Assembly (NCBI GenBank): GCA_047638715.1
Contig: JBLIMK010000003.1
Location: 18,188 to 82,187 of the forward strand
Direction of reading: 5' to 3'
Source: SHLQ01 sp047638715
GTDB lineage: Bacteria > Actinomycetota > Acidimicrobiia > Acidimicrobiales > SHLQ01
DNA: 64,000 nt
The stretch's first letter is position 1; every line of letters starts with the position of its first letter. The translations under genes and the position numbers were made by a program. This document shows positions 53,195 through 62,475 of the stretch, in pieces. The notes below the pieces were generated by a model. It saw only the letters and a list, made by a program, of their open reading frames with translations, was not told where the DNA came from and ran no database searches.

Positions 53195-54502
53195 CTACGA
53201 AACTGCGGCGAACGCTGTCTCGAGGTCGGCCAAGATGTCATCGATCGTTTCGAGACCAACCGACAGACGGACGAGGCCCGCTCGAACGCCCGACGTGGCT
53301 TGCTCTGCTTCGGTCAGCTGACTGTGCGTGGTGCTCGCCGGGTGGATTACGAGGCTCTTGGCGTCGCCGATGTTCGCGACGTGGCTGTGCAACTCGAGTC
53401 CTTCGACGAAAGCCTGTCCCGCCTCGAGTCCACCGACGATGTCGAACGACACGATCGACCCGAAGCCCTTGCCGCCTCCGAGTTCAATTGCACGGTCGTA
53501 CCACGGTGAGTCGGGTAGCCCGGCGTAGGAAACCGATTCGACCTTGTCGTGTCCGTCGAGAAACTCGGCAACCTTTTGCGCGTTCTCGAAGTGACGTTCC
53601 ATCCTGAGGCTCAACGTTTCGAGGCCTTGCGTGAACAAGAAGGTATTCAGTGGAGCCGCTGCAGGACCGAGATCGCGGAGCAGTTGGACACGTGCCTTGA
53701 TGATGTACGCACCTGGGCCGAGCGCTCCCCAGTAGGGCAGGCCGTGGTAGCTCGGATCCGGTTCGGTCAACATTGGATGTTTACCGCTGGCTCCGAAATC
53801 GAACGACCCTCCGTCGACGATGAGGCCGCCGATCGATGTTCCGTGGCCGCCGATGAACTTCGTTGCGGAGTGGACCACGATGTCAGCGCCATGTTCGAGC
53901 GGGCGGATGAGATACGGCGTTGCCACGGTGTTGTCGACGATCAGCGGAACGTTGTTGGCGTGGGCGACACCCGAGATTCCAACAAGGTCGAGGATGTTCG
54001 CCTTCGGATTCCCAATCGTCTCGCCGAAAAACGCCTTGGTGTTGGGCTGCACCGCGGCGGCCCATGCGTCGAGATCGTCAGGATCATCGACGAAAGTCGC
54101 GGTAATCCCCATCTTCGGGAACGTGTAGTTAAAGAGGTTGTACGTACCTCCGTAGAGCGACGACGAAACAACGATGTGATCGCCCGTCTCGGCGACGTTG
54201 AGAATCGCCAGTACTTCGGCAGCTTGACCGCTGGCGACCGCAAGGGCCCCTGGGAGACCAACGGCGGTGTCGGGCGCTCCCTCGAGGGCCGCGATACGCG
54301 CTTCGAGAACAGCCGTGGTCGGGTTCATTATTCTCGTGTAAATGTTGCCGATCTCGGCGAGGGCAAACAGGTTCTTGGCATGCTCGGCATCGTTGAACAC
54401 GAACGACGTCGTTTGATAGATCGGTACAGCCCGGGCCCCCGTTGCCGAGTCGGGTACCTGCCCGGCGTGAAGTTGTTTCGTCTCGAATCCCCAGTTGCTC
54501 AT
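53195..54502 (-). CDS. metY: O-acetylhomoserine sulfhydrylase (O-acetylhomoserine aminocarboxypropyltransferase)
   Basis: A 435-residue Cys/Met-metabolism PLP enzyme, the usual length for MetY. SNWGFETKQLHAGQVPDSATGARAVPIYQTTSFVF opens the fold; YTRIMNPTTAVLEARIAALEG, ASGQAAEVLAI, PLIVDNTVATPYLIRP and the PLP lysine in IVVHSATKFIGGHGTSIGG follow, then the C-terminal ASTTHSQLTEAEQ. It makes homocysteine from O-acetylhomoserine and sulfide. The ATG at 54502 is chosen; a small inverted repeat (ACAAAT/ATTTGT, 54580-54597) lies upstream, but no SAM riboswitch is recognised. Confidence 0.94.
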   Translation of the reverse strand: MSNWGFETKQLHAGQVPDSATGARAVPIYQTTSFVFNDAEHAKNLFALAEIGNIYTRIMNPTTAVLEARIAALEGAPDTAVGLPGALAVASGQAAEVLAILNVAETGDHIVVSSSLYGGTYNLFNYTFPKMGITATFVDDPDDLDAWAAAVQPNTKAFFGETIGNPKANILDLVGISGVAHANNVPLIVDNTVATPYLIRPLEHGADIVVHSATKFIGGHGTSIGGLIVDGGSFDFGASGKHPMLTEPDPSYHGLPYWGALGPGAYIIKARVQLLRDLGPAAAPLNTFLFTQGLETLSLRMERHFENAQKVAEFLDGHDKVESVSYAGLPDSPWYDRAIELGGGKGFGSIVSFDIVGGLEAGQAFVEGLELHSHVANIGDAKSLVIHPASTTHSQLTEAEQATSGVRAGLVRLSVGLETIDDILADLETAFAAVS

Positions 54503-54616
54503 TATTTGTTTGTCCCGTCTCGTGAAGTCTTCGTCAGACCATACGAAGCGACGGATCACTACACCAAGTGATTCACCAAACAAATCAAAGTATTTGTACG
54601 GTCAACCGGAGGAACT

Positions 54617-55987
54617 CTACCGAGCGCCCTTTTGTCGAAGAACGGCAGGCACCGTCTTGACCAAAATGCCGAGATCGCTACCGAGTGACCAGTTGTCGAC
54701 ATACCAACGATCGAGCTCGTCCAGTTCCAGAAAGTCGGTGTCCGAACGCCCCGACACTTGCCAGTGACCAGTCATTCCTGGGGTCACCGCTTCGCGCTCG
54801 CGGAAGCTCTCCGGCGCTGCGACGATCTCACTCTCGATAAACGGGCGAGGTCCAACGAGGCTCATGTCGCCGAGCAAGACGTTAACCAGCTGTGGCAGCT
54901 CATCGATCGAGGTCTTGCGAATGAATCCACCGATCTGTGTGATTCGAGGATCGCGATGCATTTTGAAGACTGGCCCGTCCAGTTCGTTGGTCAGATCGAG
55001 CTGGAGATCCTCGGCCCCGCGCACCATGCTTCGAAACTTAAAGATTGTGAAGAGCTCGCCACCCTTTCCGACTCGCCGCTGCCGGAAGATCGGGTCCTCT
55101 CCATCCACAACGCGAATGAGAAGAGCGGTGACCAGCATTGGTGGCGAAAGCAGAACGAGCAGCACGCTGGAAAGAACGATGTCCACCACTCGCTTCACGA
55201 GCAGCCGCCAGCCGGCTCGATACGAAGGCGTAATCGAGATGACGGGCCGCCCCTCGACATGGCTCACACCGACTCGCCGAGGCGCGATGTCACCGAGGCC
55301 AGTAAGGGAGACCTCGATGCCTTTGCGGTTGAGCATGCGGGCGAGCGGCGCGAACTTTCCGCCCGTCAAACCATCCATGCAGAACATGACCTGGTCGACA
55401 TCGTGAACGTCCACTAACGCCGGAAGATCGTCGAGCACACCAAGAGACTCTCTGCTCGCAGGATCGGGAATTCGACCAACCGAGTCGTCAACAACGAAGC
55501 CGACGATGTCATACGCGCGGCGTTTATCGCGGCGAAGCGCATCACGCATAGCCAACGCCTGCCGGGGAGAACCAGCGACGAGCACCCGACTCCGATTCAG
55601 GCGAAAGGCAGCACGAAAGCCGTGGTGCAAAGCGAGGCACACATACCAGAGGGCCGACACGAGCAACACCCAACGACGGGCACCCCCTCCGATCGCCACG
55701 ACGAAACCGGCTAGCGAGAAGGCGACGGCTCCGGTGATCACCGCTCGGCTGACCTCGGCCACCGCTGCGGGCCAACGACGAGACTGCGCGTCGTCGTAGA
55801 TGCCGACCCAGCCGAGATACCAGAGCACGCCAATGGCCACCGGTATCCCTAGTTGAACCGACCCGGACGTCACCAGGTGGCCGGGTCCCCAAAGTCGGGT
55901 CGTCACAAAAGCCATGACGAGGAACATCGTTCCGACGTCGATCGCCATATGCATCAGGTTCCGCCTACGAGACAGGGTCGTGCGCAT
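54617..55987 (-). CDS. Polyprenyl-phosphate sugar-1-phosphate transferase 1
   Basis: A 456-residue WbaP/CpsE-type initiating glycosyl-1-phosphate transferase. Four N-terminal transmembrane segments precede a Rossmann-like CoA-binding middle domain (RVLVAGSPRQALAMRDALRR); the C-terminal catalytic domain starts at the membrane hairpin (VKRVVDIVLSSVLLVLLSPPM) and contains GKGGELFTIFKFRSMV, RKTSIDELPQLVNVLLGDMSLVGPRP and GMTGHWQVSGRSD. It moves a sugar phosphate from a nucleotide sugar to undecaprenyl phosphate, beginning an exopolysaccharide or capsule unit. GAAGGA seven bases before the ATG supports the start. A paralog lies immediately upstream. Confidence 0.92.
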   Translation of the reverse strand: MRTTLSRRRNLMHMAIDVGTMFLVMAFVTTRLWGPGHLVTSGSVQLGIPVAIGVLWYLGWVGIYDDAQSRRWPAAVAEVSRAVITGAVAFSLAGFVVAIGGGARRWVLLVSALWYVCLALHHGFRAAFRLNRSRVLVAGSPRQALAMRDALRRDKRRAYDIVGFVVDDSVGRIPDPASRESLGVLDDLPALVDVHDVDQVMFCMDGLTGGKFAPLARMLNRKGIEVSLTGLGDIAPRRVGVSHVEGRPVISITPSYRAGWRLLVKRVVDIVLSSVLLVLLSPPMLVTALLIRVVDGEDPIFRQRRVGKGGELFTIFKFRSMVRGAEDLQLDLTNELDGPVFKMHRDPRITQIGGFIRKTSIDELPQLVNVLLGDMSLVGPRPFIESEIVAAPESFREREAVTPGMTGHWQVSGRSDTDFLELDELDRWYVDNWSLGSDLGILVKTVPAVLRQKGAR

Positions 55988-56001
55988 TTTCGTTCCTTCG
56001 C

Positions 56002-57462
56002 TTATCGAGCGCCTCGCGCCATAAGGACCGCCGGGACTGTTCGTGCAAGAATTTGAAAGTCTTGACCGAGTGACCAGTTGTCGACATACCAACGGTCGAG
56101 TTCATCGAGCTCTTCGAATCCGGTGTCGGATCGACCCGAGACCTGCCAGCGGCCAGTCAGACCAGGCTTCACTGCCTGCCGATCGAGAAAGCTCGCCGGT
56201 GCTGCTGCAACTTCGCGCACTGGAAGCGGGCGCGGGCCGACGAGGCTCATCTCTCCTCGAAGAATATTGAAGAGTTGCGGTAGCTCGTCGATCGAGGTCT
56301 TTCGAAGAAATGCTCCGACGCGTGTGACTCGAGGGTCGGCACGCAATTTGAAGACGGGACCTTCGTGGTCGCTCGTGAGGTCGAGCTGCATGGTCTCGGC
56401 GTCAAGAACCATGGTGCGGAACTTGTAGATCGTGAACGGGAAGCCACCTTTGCCGACACGTGTCTGGCGAAAGATAGCTGCCCCCCCGTCTTCGATTCTG
56501 ATGGCGAGGACGGCCAACAACATGATGGGCATCGCGGCGATAAGAGCGAGGCTCGCTCCGGCGACATCCAATGCCCGCTTCGTCGCCAGGTGCCAGCCGC
56601 TGATGGGTGCGGGTGTAACACGAACGAGAGGACGACCAGAGACGTGACCGAGGCTCACGCGACGCAGAGCGACGTTCGACAGACCGGTACTGAGGGCGAC
56701 GTCGACACCCAGCACATTGAGATGACGAACCATCGGCGCGAATCGTTCGGCATCGATCGCTCCGAGGCACACGACGACCAGGTCGGCATCGCTTCTCTTC
56801 ACGACATGATGGAGCTGATCGATTGAGCCGAGCGCGAGCTGCGACACAATTTCCGGGACCTCGTCGTCGAGGCGATCCATCACAAATCCCTGCACCTCGT
56901 ATGCAGTCCTGGGGTCGGCACGAAGCGCGAGGCGAGTGGCGAGTGCGTCGCCGGTGTTTCCAGCGACGATTACCTTGACCGGCGCCGTTGTGGCATCGCG
57001 ATGGCGAGCCAGCACAAATCTGGTCGCCGTCATCGTCAGCGTCCAGCCCGCCAACACAAGGAGTTGCCACACCCGCGCTGGTTCGAGCTCGAGCAACCAG
57101 GCCGTCGCGATCATCGCCAGACCAACGCCGAAGATGGAGCTCATAACAAGCGCGAGGTTGCCGTCCCACCGAATCGAGCGCGAAACCACGTACGCGTTGC
57201 GCCACCAGAGTGTCAGCGAGATTGCGACTGCTGCGGCTACTCCGAGAATGAGCGGATTCGACCGTGTGAAGCCGTCCAGGCCATGAGTGATGAGGGTCGC
57301 CAGGAGGATGACGATGAGAGCACAGATTGCATCGGCGGCAGCAAGAGATCGCCGACCAAAGACAGCTGTCCTCGATGACCCCGACCCAACATCGCTCTTT
57401 TCGGTGGGCGAATGCTCGCCAGAGGTTGCGTGGAGTGTGGAATACGAGATTGTTCTTTGCAT
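56002..57462 (-). CDS. Polyprenyl-phosphate sugar-1-phosphate transferase 2
   Basis: A 486-residue paralog of the downstream gene, with the same architecture: N-terminal transmembrane helices, middle NAD-like domain (VKVIVAGNTGDALATRLALRAD), and the catalytic end (KRALDVAGASLALIAAMPIM, GKGGFPFTIYKFRTMV, RKTSIDELPQLFNILRGEMSLVGPRPL, GLTGRWQVSGRSDT, DNWSLGQDFQILART). The two C-terminal domains are very alike while the N-terminal halves are not, which fits an old tandem duplication. No flippase, polymerase or glycosyltransferase follows, so the partner polysaccharide locus is elsewhere. Confidence 0.92.
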   Translation of the reverse strand: MQRTISYSTLHATSGEHSPTEKSDVGSGSSRTAVFGRRSLAAADAICALIVILLATLITHGLDGFTRSNPLILGVAAAVAISLTLWWRNAYVVSRSIRWDGNLALVMSSIFGVGLAMIATAWLLELEPARVWQLLVLAGWTLTMTATRFVLARHRDATTAPVKVIVAGNTGDALATRLALRADPRTAYEVQGFVMDRLDDEVPEIVSQLALGSIDQLHHVVKRSDADLVVVCLGAIDAERFAPMVRHLNVLGVDVALSTGLSNVALRRVSLGHVSGRPLVRVTPAPISGWHLATKRALDVAGASLALIAAMPIMLLAVLAIRIEDGGAAIFRQTRVGKGGFPFTIYKFRTMVLDAETMQLDLTSDHEGPVFKLRADPRVTRVGAFLRKTSIDELPQLFNILRGEMSLVGPRPLPVREVAAAPASFLDRQAVKPGLTGRWQVSGRSDTGFEELDELDRWYVDNWSLGQDFQILARTVPAVLMARGAR

Positions 57463-57600
57463 TTACGAGGCCGTCCTCCGGTCCGCCGCCAACTGCCTCA
57501 CCGCCGACGTTCACTTACAGGGTTGGCCCACTCCAGACTAACGAGAAAATAGCCGCTCGTCAGCCCTTAAGTGCCAAAAGTATCACGCTAGGCGTTCCCC

Positions 57601-58362
57601 TCACGGCCGATTCCGGCCATTCAGTGTTTGAATCACGTGCGCTGTGAACTCGGGCCGACAGATCACGAGACTGTCGACTACCGGCCTCTCCTTGTTGAAA
57701 ACGAGCGCCTCGCCGCGCGAATCGGTCGCATGCAGACCGGCAGCTAGAGCGACTGCCACAGGAGCGCACACGTCCCACTCATAGAGAGGGCCGTCATGAA
57801 CGTAGACATCGGCATCTCCCGCCATCACCATCATTGCTTTAACACCGGCCGAACTGCACGCGATTAGATCGGCATCCAAGGCCTCCGCCAATAACTCGCC
57901 GTCTGACCACGACCGGCTACGCCCTGTCACCACTACTGGACGCCGCGAACCACGGTCGGGAACGATCGGGACCTCGAGAGTCGACGCGGTCCACCCCATC
58001 CCGGGGACAGCGACCGCACCGACGAGCGCCTCACCGCTGATCGAGAGCGCGACGTGCACTGCCCATTCAGCGTTTCCGATCCCGAACCCGCTCGATCCAT
58101 CGAGCGGGTCGACGATCCACGATCTGGCTTTCGCCACACGAGCGCCATCATCGTGGCCTTCTTCGGACAACAATCCGTCGTCGGGACGATGCTCCCCAAT
58201 GTCGCTGATAAGGAGATCGTGAGCTGCGACATCGCCGGATTGCTCAAGGCTCGACCGCAAGTCGCCATTCGCCAAGCCCTCTTGTTGGACATCGACCAAC
58301 AAATCCGCCGTGGCGGCAGCAAAACGGTGTGCCAATTCGTGATCACTCGGAGGGTTGACCAC
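57601..58362 (-). CDS. Inositol-monophosphatase-family phosphatase (CysQ-like)
   Basis: A 253-residue lithium-sensitive-type phosphatase. The metal site is GLLSEEGHDD (E), SWIVDPLDGSSGFGIG (DPLDGS) and YEWDVCAPVAVALAAG (WD). CysQ/BPNase members remove the 3'-phosphate from PAP or PAPS in sulfur assimilation; the position near metY fits, but inositol monophosphatase activity cannot be excluded. The start is GTG 58362, eight bases after the LysS stop, so they likely share a transcript. Confidence 0.85.
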   Translation of the reverse strand: MVNPPSDHELAHRFAAATADLLVDVQQEGLANGDLRSSLEQSGDVAAHDLLISDIGEHRPDDGLLSEEGHDDGARVAKARSWIVDPLDGSSGFGIGNAEWAVHVALSISGEALVGAVAVPGMGWTASTLEVPIVPDRGSRRPVVVTGRSRSWSDGELLAEALDADLIACSSAGVKAMMVMAGDADVYVHDGPLYEWDVCAPVAVALAAGLHATDSRGEALVFNKERPVVDSLVICRPEFTAHVIQTLNGRNRP

Positions 58363-58370
58363 CGGGTCGA

Positions 58371-59870
58371 TCAGGCCCCTACGTCGGGTTCTGGTCGATC
58401 ATCCGCGTCGCCCACGTCGCTATCGCGAGTCTGTTCTGGGCGCATTGTTGGAAAGAGAACAACGTCACGAATCGTGGTCGACCCAGTCAGCAGCATCACC
58501 AGTCGGTCCATACCGATTCCAAGCCCGCCGGTCGGAGGCATGCCGTATTCAAGGGCACGGATGTAGTCGAGATCCATCCCCATCGCCTCCGCATCACCCG
58601 CTGCACGCTCTGCTTCTTGATCATTGAAGCGCGCGAGTTGCTCGTCGGGATCGATCAGTTCGCTGAACGCGTTGCAGAGTTCGCGACCTGCAACTATCGC
58701 TTCGAAACGTTCGGTGAGGCCAGGCTTGCTTCGATGATCCCGAGCCAGCGGAGACACTTCTTTGGGATAGTCGGTCACGAAGACGGGACCCCACAGCTGG
58801 CTCTCGGTCGTCTTCTCGTAGATTTCGAGAATCAGCTTGCCGGAACCGTAGTAATCCTTGACCTCGACGTCGTGTGCACGTGCGATCTGAGCCAGCTCGT
58901 CGCGGTCCATGTCGACGGAGAGTTCGAGTCCGGTGTGTTCGTGAATCAGGTCGGTCATCGAAGCGCGCTTCCAAGGAACCGAGAGATCCAACTCCCGCTC
59001 GTCGTATGTCAGCGTGGTCGACCCAACGATCGTTTGAGCGAGCTCGGACACGAGGTTCTCGACAAGCTCCATGATGTCGTTGTAATCCGCATACGCCCAG
59101 TACAACTCGAGCATCGTGAACTCGGGATTGTGCCGGGTCGAAATGCCTTCATTCCGAAATACCCGGCCGATCTCGAAGACCCGTTCGAAGCCGCCGACCG
59201 TGAGCCTCTTGAGATAGAGCTCCGGCGCAATTCGAAGAAAGAGATCGAGGTCGAGTGCATTGTGATGGGTGGAGAACGGCCGCGCCATCGCTCCGCTCGC
59301 GACGCTGTGGAAAATTGGAGTCTCGACCTCCATGAAGTCACGATCTTCGAGCCAACGGCGTGTGAGCGACATGATGCGGCTTCGATTGCGCAACGCCGAA
59401 TTCGATTCTTCCGACACCCACAGATCGACATAACGCTGCCGATACCGCGTGTCGGGATCGCTCATGCCGTGCCACTTGTCAGGGAACGGTCGACGGGTGC
59501 TAGCGAGCACAACCCACTCGCTCGGACGGATCGAGAGTTCGCCGCGACGGGTCTTGATCACCTCACCGGTCACGCCAATCCAATCTCCGAGGCTCAATGC
59601 GGTGAAAGCTTCGAACTCTGGGGTGGTCTTGGCAGGTGCGAAAATTTGCACCCGGCCGACGCCATCTTGCACGACGCCGAAAACGATCTTTCCCTGATCC
59701 CGCTTCAACATCAAGCGGCCGGCGACGGTCACGGTCCTTCCTGTTTCCGAACCGTCTTCGAGCTCGGCGTACTTCTCGTGGAGCTCAGCCGTCGACGCCG
59801 TCACCTCGTAGCGATAGGGGATGTCGAACGACCGCGGCTCGGCGGGTTCAGGGGGACTTGGTTCGGTCAT
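58371..59870 (-). CDS. lysS: Lysyl-tRNA synthetase (class II)
   Basis: A 499-residue class IIb synthetase. The N-terminal OB-fold (VTVAGRLMLKRDQGKIVFGVVQDG) binds the tRNA anticodon; motif 1 is at MSLTRRWLEDRDFMEVETPI, motif 2 at FRNEGISTRHNPEFTMLELYWAYAD, and motif 3 at PTGGLGIGMDRLVMLLTGS. The lysine pocket residues (SKPGLTERFE, ELCNAFSELIDP) are present. It charges tRNA-Lys. The gene lies six bases after the CoaX stop and is followed by the CysQ-like gene, in an operon of NadC, CoaX, LysS. Confidence 0.97.
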   Translation of the reverse strand: MTEPSPPEPAEPRSFDIPYRYEVTASTAELHEKYAELEDGSETGRTVTVAGRLMLKRDQGKIVFGVVQDGVGRVQIFAPAKTTPEFEAFTALSLGDWIGVTGEVIKTRRGELSIRPSEWVVLASTRRPFPDKWHGMSDPDTRYRQRYVDLWVSEESNSALRNRSRIMSLTRRWLEDRDFMEVETPIFHSVASGAMARPFSTHHNALDLDLFLRIAPELYLKRLTVGGFERVFEIGRVFRNEGISTRHNPEFTMLELYWAYADYNDIMELVENLVSELAQTIVGSTTLTYDERELDLSVPWKRASMTDLIHEHTGLELSVDMDRDELAQIARAHDVEVKDYYGSGKLILEIYEKTTESQLWGPVFVTDYPKEVSPLARDHRSKPGLTERFEAIVAGRELCNAFSELIDPDEQLARFNDQEAERAAGDAEAMGMDLDYIRALEYGMPPTGGLGIGMDRLVMLLTGSTTIRDVVLFPTMRPEQTRDSDVGDADDRPEPDVGA

Positions 59871-59876
59871 CAGCCT

Positions 59877-60680
59877 CTACCGATCGGTGTTGCGTTCGTG
59901 GACGATCCGCAGCCCGTGCAAGGTCAGGTACGGCTCGACGTGTTCCAGCGTTGACGCTACCGGCGCAATCACCGGCGCAAGGCCCCCCGTGGCCACGACC
60001 ACTGCGTCACCCTCAAGTTCAGCTTGGAATCGGCGGACCATTCCATCGACCGACGCAGCAAATCCGTAGACCGCTCCGGATTGCAACGATTCGACGGTCG
60101 ACTTTCCGATGACGCTGCGGGGTTCGACCAGCTCGATCGAGCTCAGAGCTGAAGCACGCCCGACCAGCGCGTCCATCGAAACCTCGATCCCGGGGGCGAT
60201 CGCACCACCGAGAAACTCTCCGCTCGCCGACACGATGTCGTAGTTGTTCCCTGTGCCGAAGTCGACGATGATCGCCGGACCTCCGTAGAGCTCATATGCG
60301 GCGATGGCGTTCGCTATGCGATCAGCACCGACCTCGCGAGGGTTGTCGTACTTGATCGGCATGCCCGTCTTGATTCCTGGTCCGATTACGACAGGATCGA
60401 AATCGAGGTATCGATCGGCGAGCGCTCGGAGCATCGCCTGAACTCTTGGGACACCGGAACACACGGCCACTCCGGTGAGATCGTCGAAGCTGACACGGGC
60501 AAAGTTTAAGAACCCGCCGAGCATCGCTGCGAACTCGTCGCTGGTTCGATCGTGGTCCGTCGACACTCTCCAATGTTCGATCAGGCCATCTTCCGCGTTG
60601 ACGCCAGGGGCGTTGTGATCGTAGAGACCAATCACCGTTTGGGTGTTGCCAACATCGATCGCGAGTAGATGATCAGTCAT
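59877..60680 (-). CDS. coaX: Type III pantothenate kinase
   Basis: A 267-residue ASKHA-fold kinase: LLAIDVGNTQTVIGLYD is the phosphate-1 motif, NPREVGADRIANAIAAYEL the pantothenate-binding GADR segment, AIIVDFGTGNNYDIVSASGEFLGGAIAPGI the second phosphate motif, and VVATGGLAPVIAP the adenosine motif. It phosphorylates pantothenate, the first step of CoA synthesis. Its ATG overlaps the NadC stop by 4 bp, and LysS follows, an arrangement seen widely in actinobacteria. Confidence 0.95.
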   Translation of the reverse strand: MTDHLLAIDVGNTQTVIGLYDHNAPGVNAEDGLIEHWRVSTDHDRTSDEFAAMLGGFLNFARVSFDDLTGVAVCSGVPRVQAMLRALADRYLDFDPVVIGPGIKTGMPIKYDNPREVGADRIANAIAAYELYGGPAIIVDFGTGNNYDIVSASGEFLGGAIAPGIEVSMDALVGRASALSSIELVEPRSVIGKSTVESLQSGAVYGFAASVDGMVRRFQAELEGDAVVVATGGLAPVIAPVASTLEHVEPYLTLHGLRIVHERNTDR

Positions 60681-61555
60681 GGTTTACGACCCGAGTCGGC
60701 GGAAATGTCGAGTCCAATGTCGAGCGTCGGTGCACCGAAACTCAGCTTCGATGTAGAGATCATGTCGACTCCCGTGTGACTGATCTCGTCGATGGTCGTG
60801 AGATCGATTCCGCCGCTCGCCTCGAGCAGCGGCCGTTTGCTGGTTCCGACGAGCGATCCGACCCGTGCGACCGCTTCACGGAGGAGGTCCGGGCCCATGT
60901 TGTCCAGCAGAATTGCGTCGGCCTCCGCCGCGACTGCAGCTTCTAATTGCTCGAGCCGATCTGCCTCGACATGAACCGTGCGAGCCGGCCAACGCCGCTT
61001 CGCCTCCATCACGCCGTCAGCGATCGAGACACCCATGAGATGGTTGTCCTTGAGCATGATCCAGTCGCTCAGGTTTCCTCGATGATTGCGAGCGCCGCCA
61101 GCCCGGACGGCTGCCTTCTCGAGCGCCCGCAGGCCAGGTGTCGTCTTGCGAGTGTCCCAAACCTGAGCTTCGCCCGTGGCCGCGTCCACGTATTGGCGAG
61201 TATTCGTCGCGATGCCCGACAGATACATCAGAAAGTTCAACGCGGTTCGTTCGGCGATGAGAATCGATTCGAGCGAGCCGGCCATCGTTCCCAGCACTTG
61301 GCGCGATTCGACCACCTCGCCCTCATCGACCATCCAGTTCAGCTCAAGGGCTGGATCGACCTGGTGAATCGTCTCCTCGACGCATGCCGAACCAGCGATC
61401 ACCCCTCCGGGACGAACAACGAAACGCGCCGTCGCTGTCGTGCCACTCGGGAGAAGCGCGGCACTCAGGTCGCCGAGCGGTGTGAGGTCTTCAGCGAGCG
61501 CTCGACGGACAGCGTCGACGACCTCATGTCGTGGTGGATGCAAGTATCGAGACAC
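60677..61555 (-). CDS. nadC: Nicotinate-nucleotide diphosphorylase (quinolinate phosphoribosyltransferase)
   Basis: A 292-residue type II phosphoribosyltransferase. AEDLTPLGDLSAALLPSG near the start, ERTALNFLMYLSGIATNTRQYVDA, VWDTRKTTPGLRALEKAAVRAGGARNHRGNL, IMLKDNHLMG and the C-terminal LLEASGGIDLTTIDEISHTGVDMIS are in family order. It converts quinolinate and PRPP to nicotinate mononucleotide for NAD synthesis. Its 5' end overlaps the 3' end of the DUF4184-like gene by 91 bp on the same strand, in a different frame; both ends look genuine, though a shorter upstream gene would remove the overlap. Confidence 0.94.
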   Translation of the reverse strand: MSRYLHPPRHEVVDAVRRALAEDLTPLGDLSAALLPSGTTATARFVVRPGGVIAGSACVEETIHQVDPALELNWMVDEGEVVESRQVLGTMAGSLESILIAERTALNFLMYLSGIATNTRQYVDAATGEAQVWDTRKTTPGLRALEKAAVRAGGARNHRGNLSDWIMLKDNHLMGVSIADGVMEAKRRWPARTVHVEADRLEQLEAAVAAEADAILLDNMGPDLLREAVARVGSLVGTSKRPLLEASGGIDLTTIDEISHTGVDMISTSKLSFGAPTLDIGLDISADSGRKP

Positions 61556-62328
61556 TCGCTGAATCTAGCCGCATCACCGGTTCGACCGTTGATGATGCCG
61601 ACCACCAAGAAGGCCAGCACGAGACAGAACCCGACGTGGAAGATCGGCAAGGTTCCTAGAACCCAGCCCCAAACCGCACCCACGGCTACCGAGACCGTCA
61701 GAACCGCGATGGCGACCGGCCGCGCTGCGTTCGGCATCGCTCGATCGCGGGCGTGGGTCACCTCTTCGCCGCCGTACCACTCAGCGAGGTGCCTTCGGGA
61801 CACGACCAGGACGAAGAGGACGACCCCGACGAGTGAGCCGAAGGTATGTCCGATGTACTGGAGGAGCTTCGCCGCATGAACCGGCCCCATCGAGCCTTCG
61901 AGGAGCACGCGGTTCAGACCGAAGAGGTTCGCACCGAAACGATCGGTGTGCGTGAACGAGTCGACCAGCACGTGGCTTGCCACTCCGATGAGTCCTGACA
62001 ACGCGGTGACAAGAAATCCGGGTCGACCGGCTTTGAGCACCCGATAGCTCTTCACTCGAAGCGGGCCGAAATCGGGCATAGAGCCGAACAAACCGTCCGC
62101 CGCAAACCGACGCAGGAGAATCGCGTAGATGATCGCGAACGGAACGGCCGCGGCAATTCCATCCCAACCATGGGAGTCGAACGTGTCGAAGTTTGCGAAG
62201 GCGTTGAAGAGGTCGGGGCTTCCGGACCCGACGACCAGTGCTGTTCCGTCGAACCAGCGCGGACGCCAAAGCTTGAGTGGAAGAACGAAGGTCTGATGCG
62301 CAGGGAAGGTGAGGGGCACGAGATGCAC
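61465..62328 (-). CDS. DUF4184-like membrane protein (putative metal-dependent hydrolase)
   Basis: A 287-residue membrane protein. After HLVPLTFPAHQTFVLPLKLW it shows GSGSPDLFNAF, HGWDGIAAAVPFAIIYAILL, SGLIGVASHVLVDSFTHTDRFG and five to seven hydrophobic segments, with the paired His/Asp pattern of DUF4184 proteins. Function is unknown. The GTG at 62328 has AAGGGG five bases upstream; the frame extends further into an inverted repeat and is not family-like. The 3' end overlaps nadC. Confidence 0.8.
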   Translation of the reverse strand: MHLVPLTFPAHQTFVLPLKLWRPRWFDGTALVVGSGSPDLFNAFANFDTFDSHGWDGIAAAVPFAIIYAILLRRFAADGLFGSMPDFGPLRVKSYRVLKAGRPGFLVTALSGLIGVASHVLVDSFTHTDRFGANLFGLNRVLLEGSMGPVHAAKLLQYIGHTFGSLVGVVLFVLVVSRRHLAEWYGGEEVTHARDRAMPNAARPVAIAVLTVSVAVGAVWGWVLGTLPIFHVGFCLVLAFLVVGIINGRTGDAARFSECLDTCIHHDMRSSTLSVERSLKTSHRSAT

Positions 62329-62379
62329 GGTGACCCCTTCGACCGAAAGCCCAACGAAAACCTCCAACCTGTGGCCACT

Positions 62380-62407
62380 CGCCCATGGGGTCACGCCCAT
62401 GGGGTCA
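62380..62407. repeat. Two tandem copies of a 14-bp unit at the element edge
   Basis: CGCCCATGGGGTCA occurs at 62380-62393 and 62394-62407, the second copy running into the left inverted repeat. It may mark the insertion junction or slippage there. Confidence 0.7.
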
Positions 62408-62461
62408 GGTCTCAACAATTAACAATTATCTTTAAGGGTCAAGTCTCAACAATTAACAGTT
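62401..62461 (+). repeat. Left pair of inverted repeats around the epimerase gene
   Basis: Unit R1 (62401-62427) is GGGGTCAGGTCTCAAC followed by AATTAACAATT; unit R2 (62435-62461) is a close variant (AGGGTCAAGTCTCAAC then AATTAACAGTT). Both face the epimerase gene. R1 is the reverse complement of the far-right unit with one mismatch in 27. Confidence 0.9.
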
Positions 62462-62475
62462 GTAGGTTCACGCCA

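Noticed and set aside
54503..54616. SAM riboswitch before metY
   Set aside because: No SAM-I or SAM-II core is visible; only a 6-bp inverted repeat was found.
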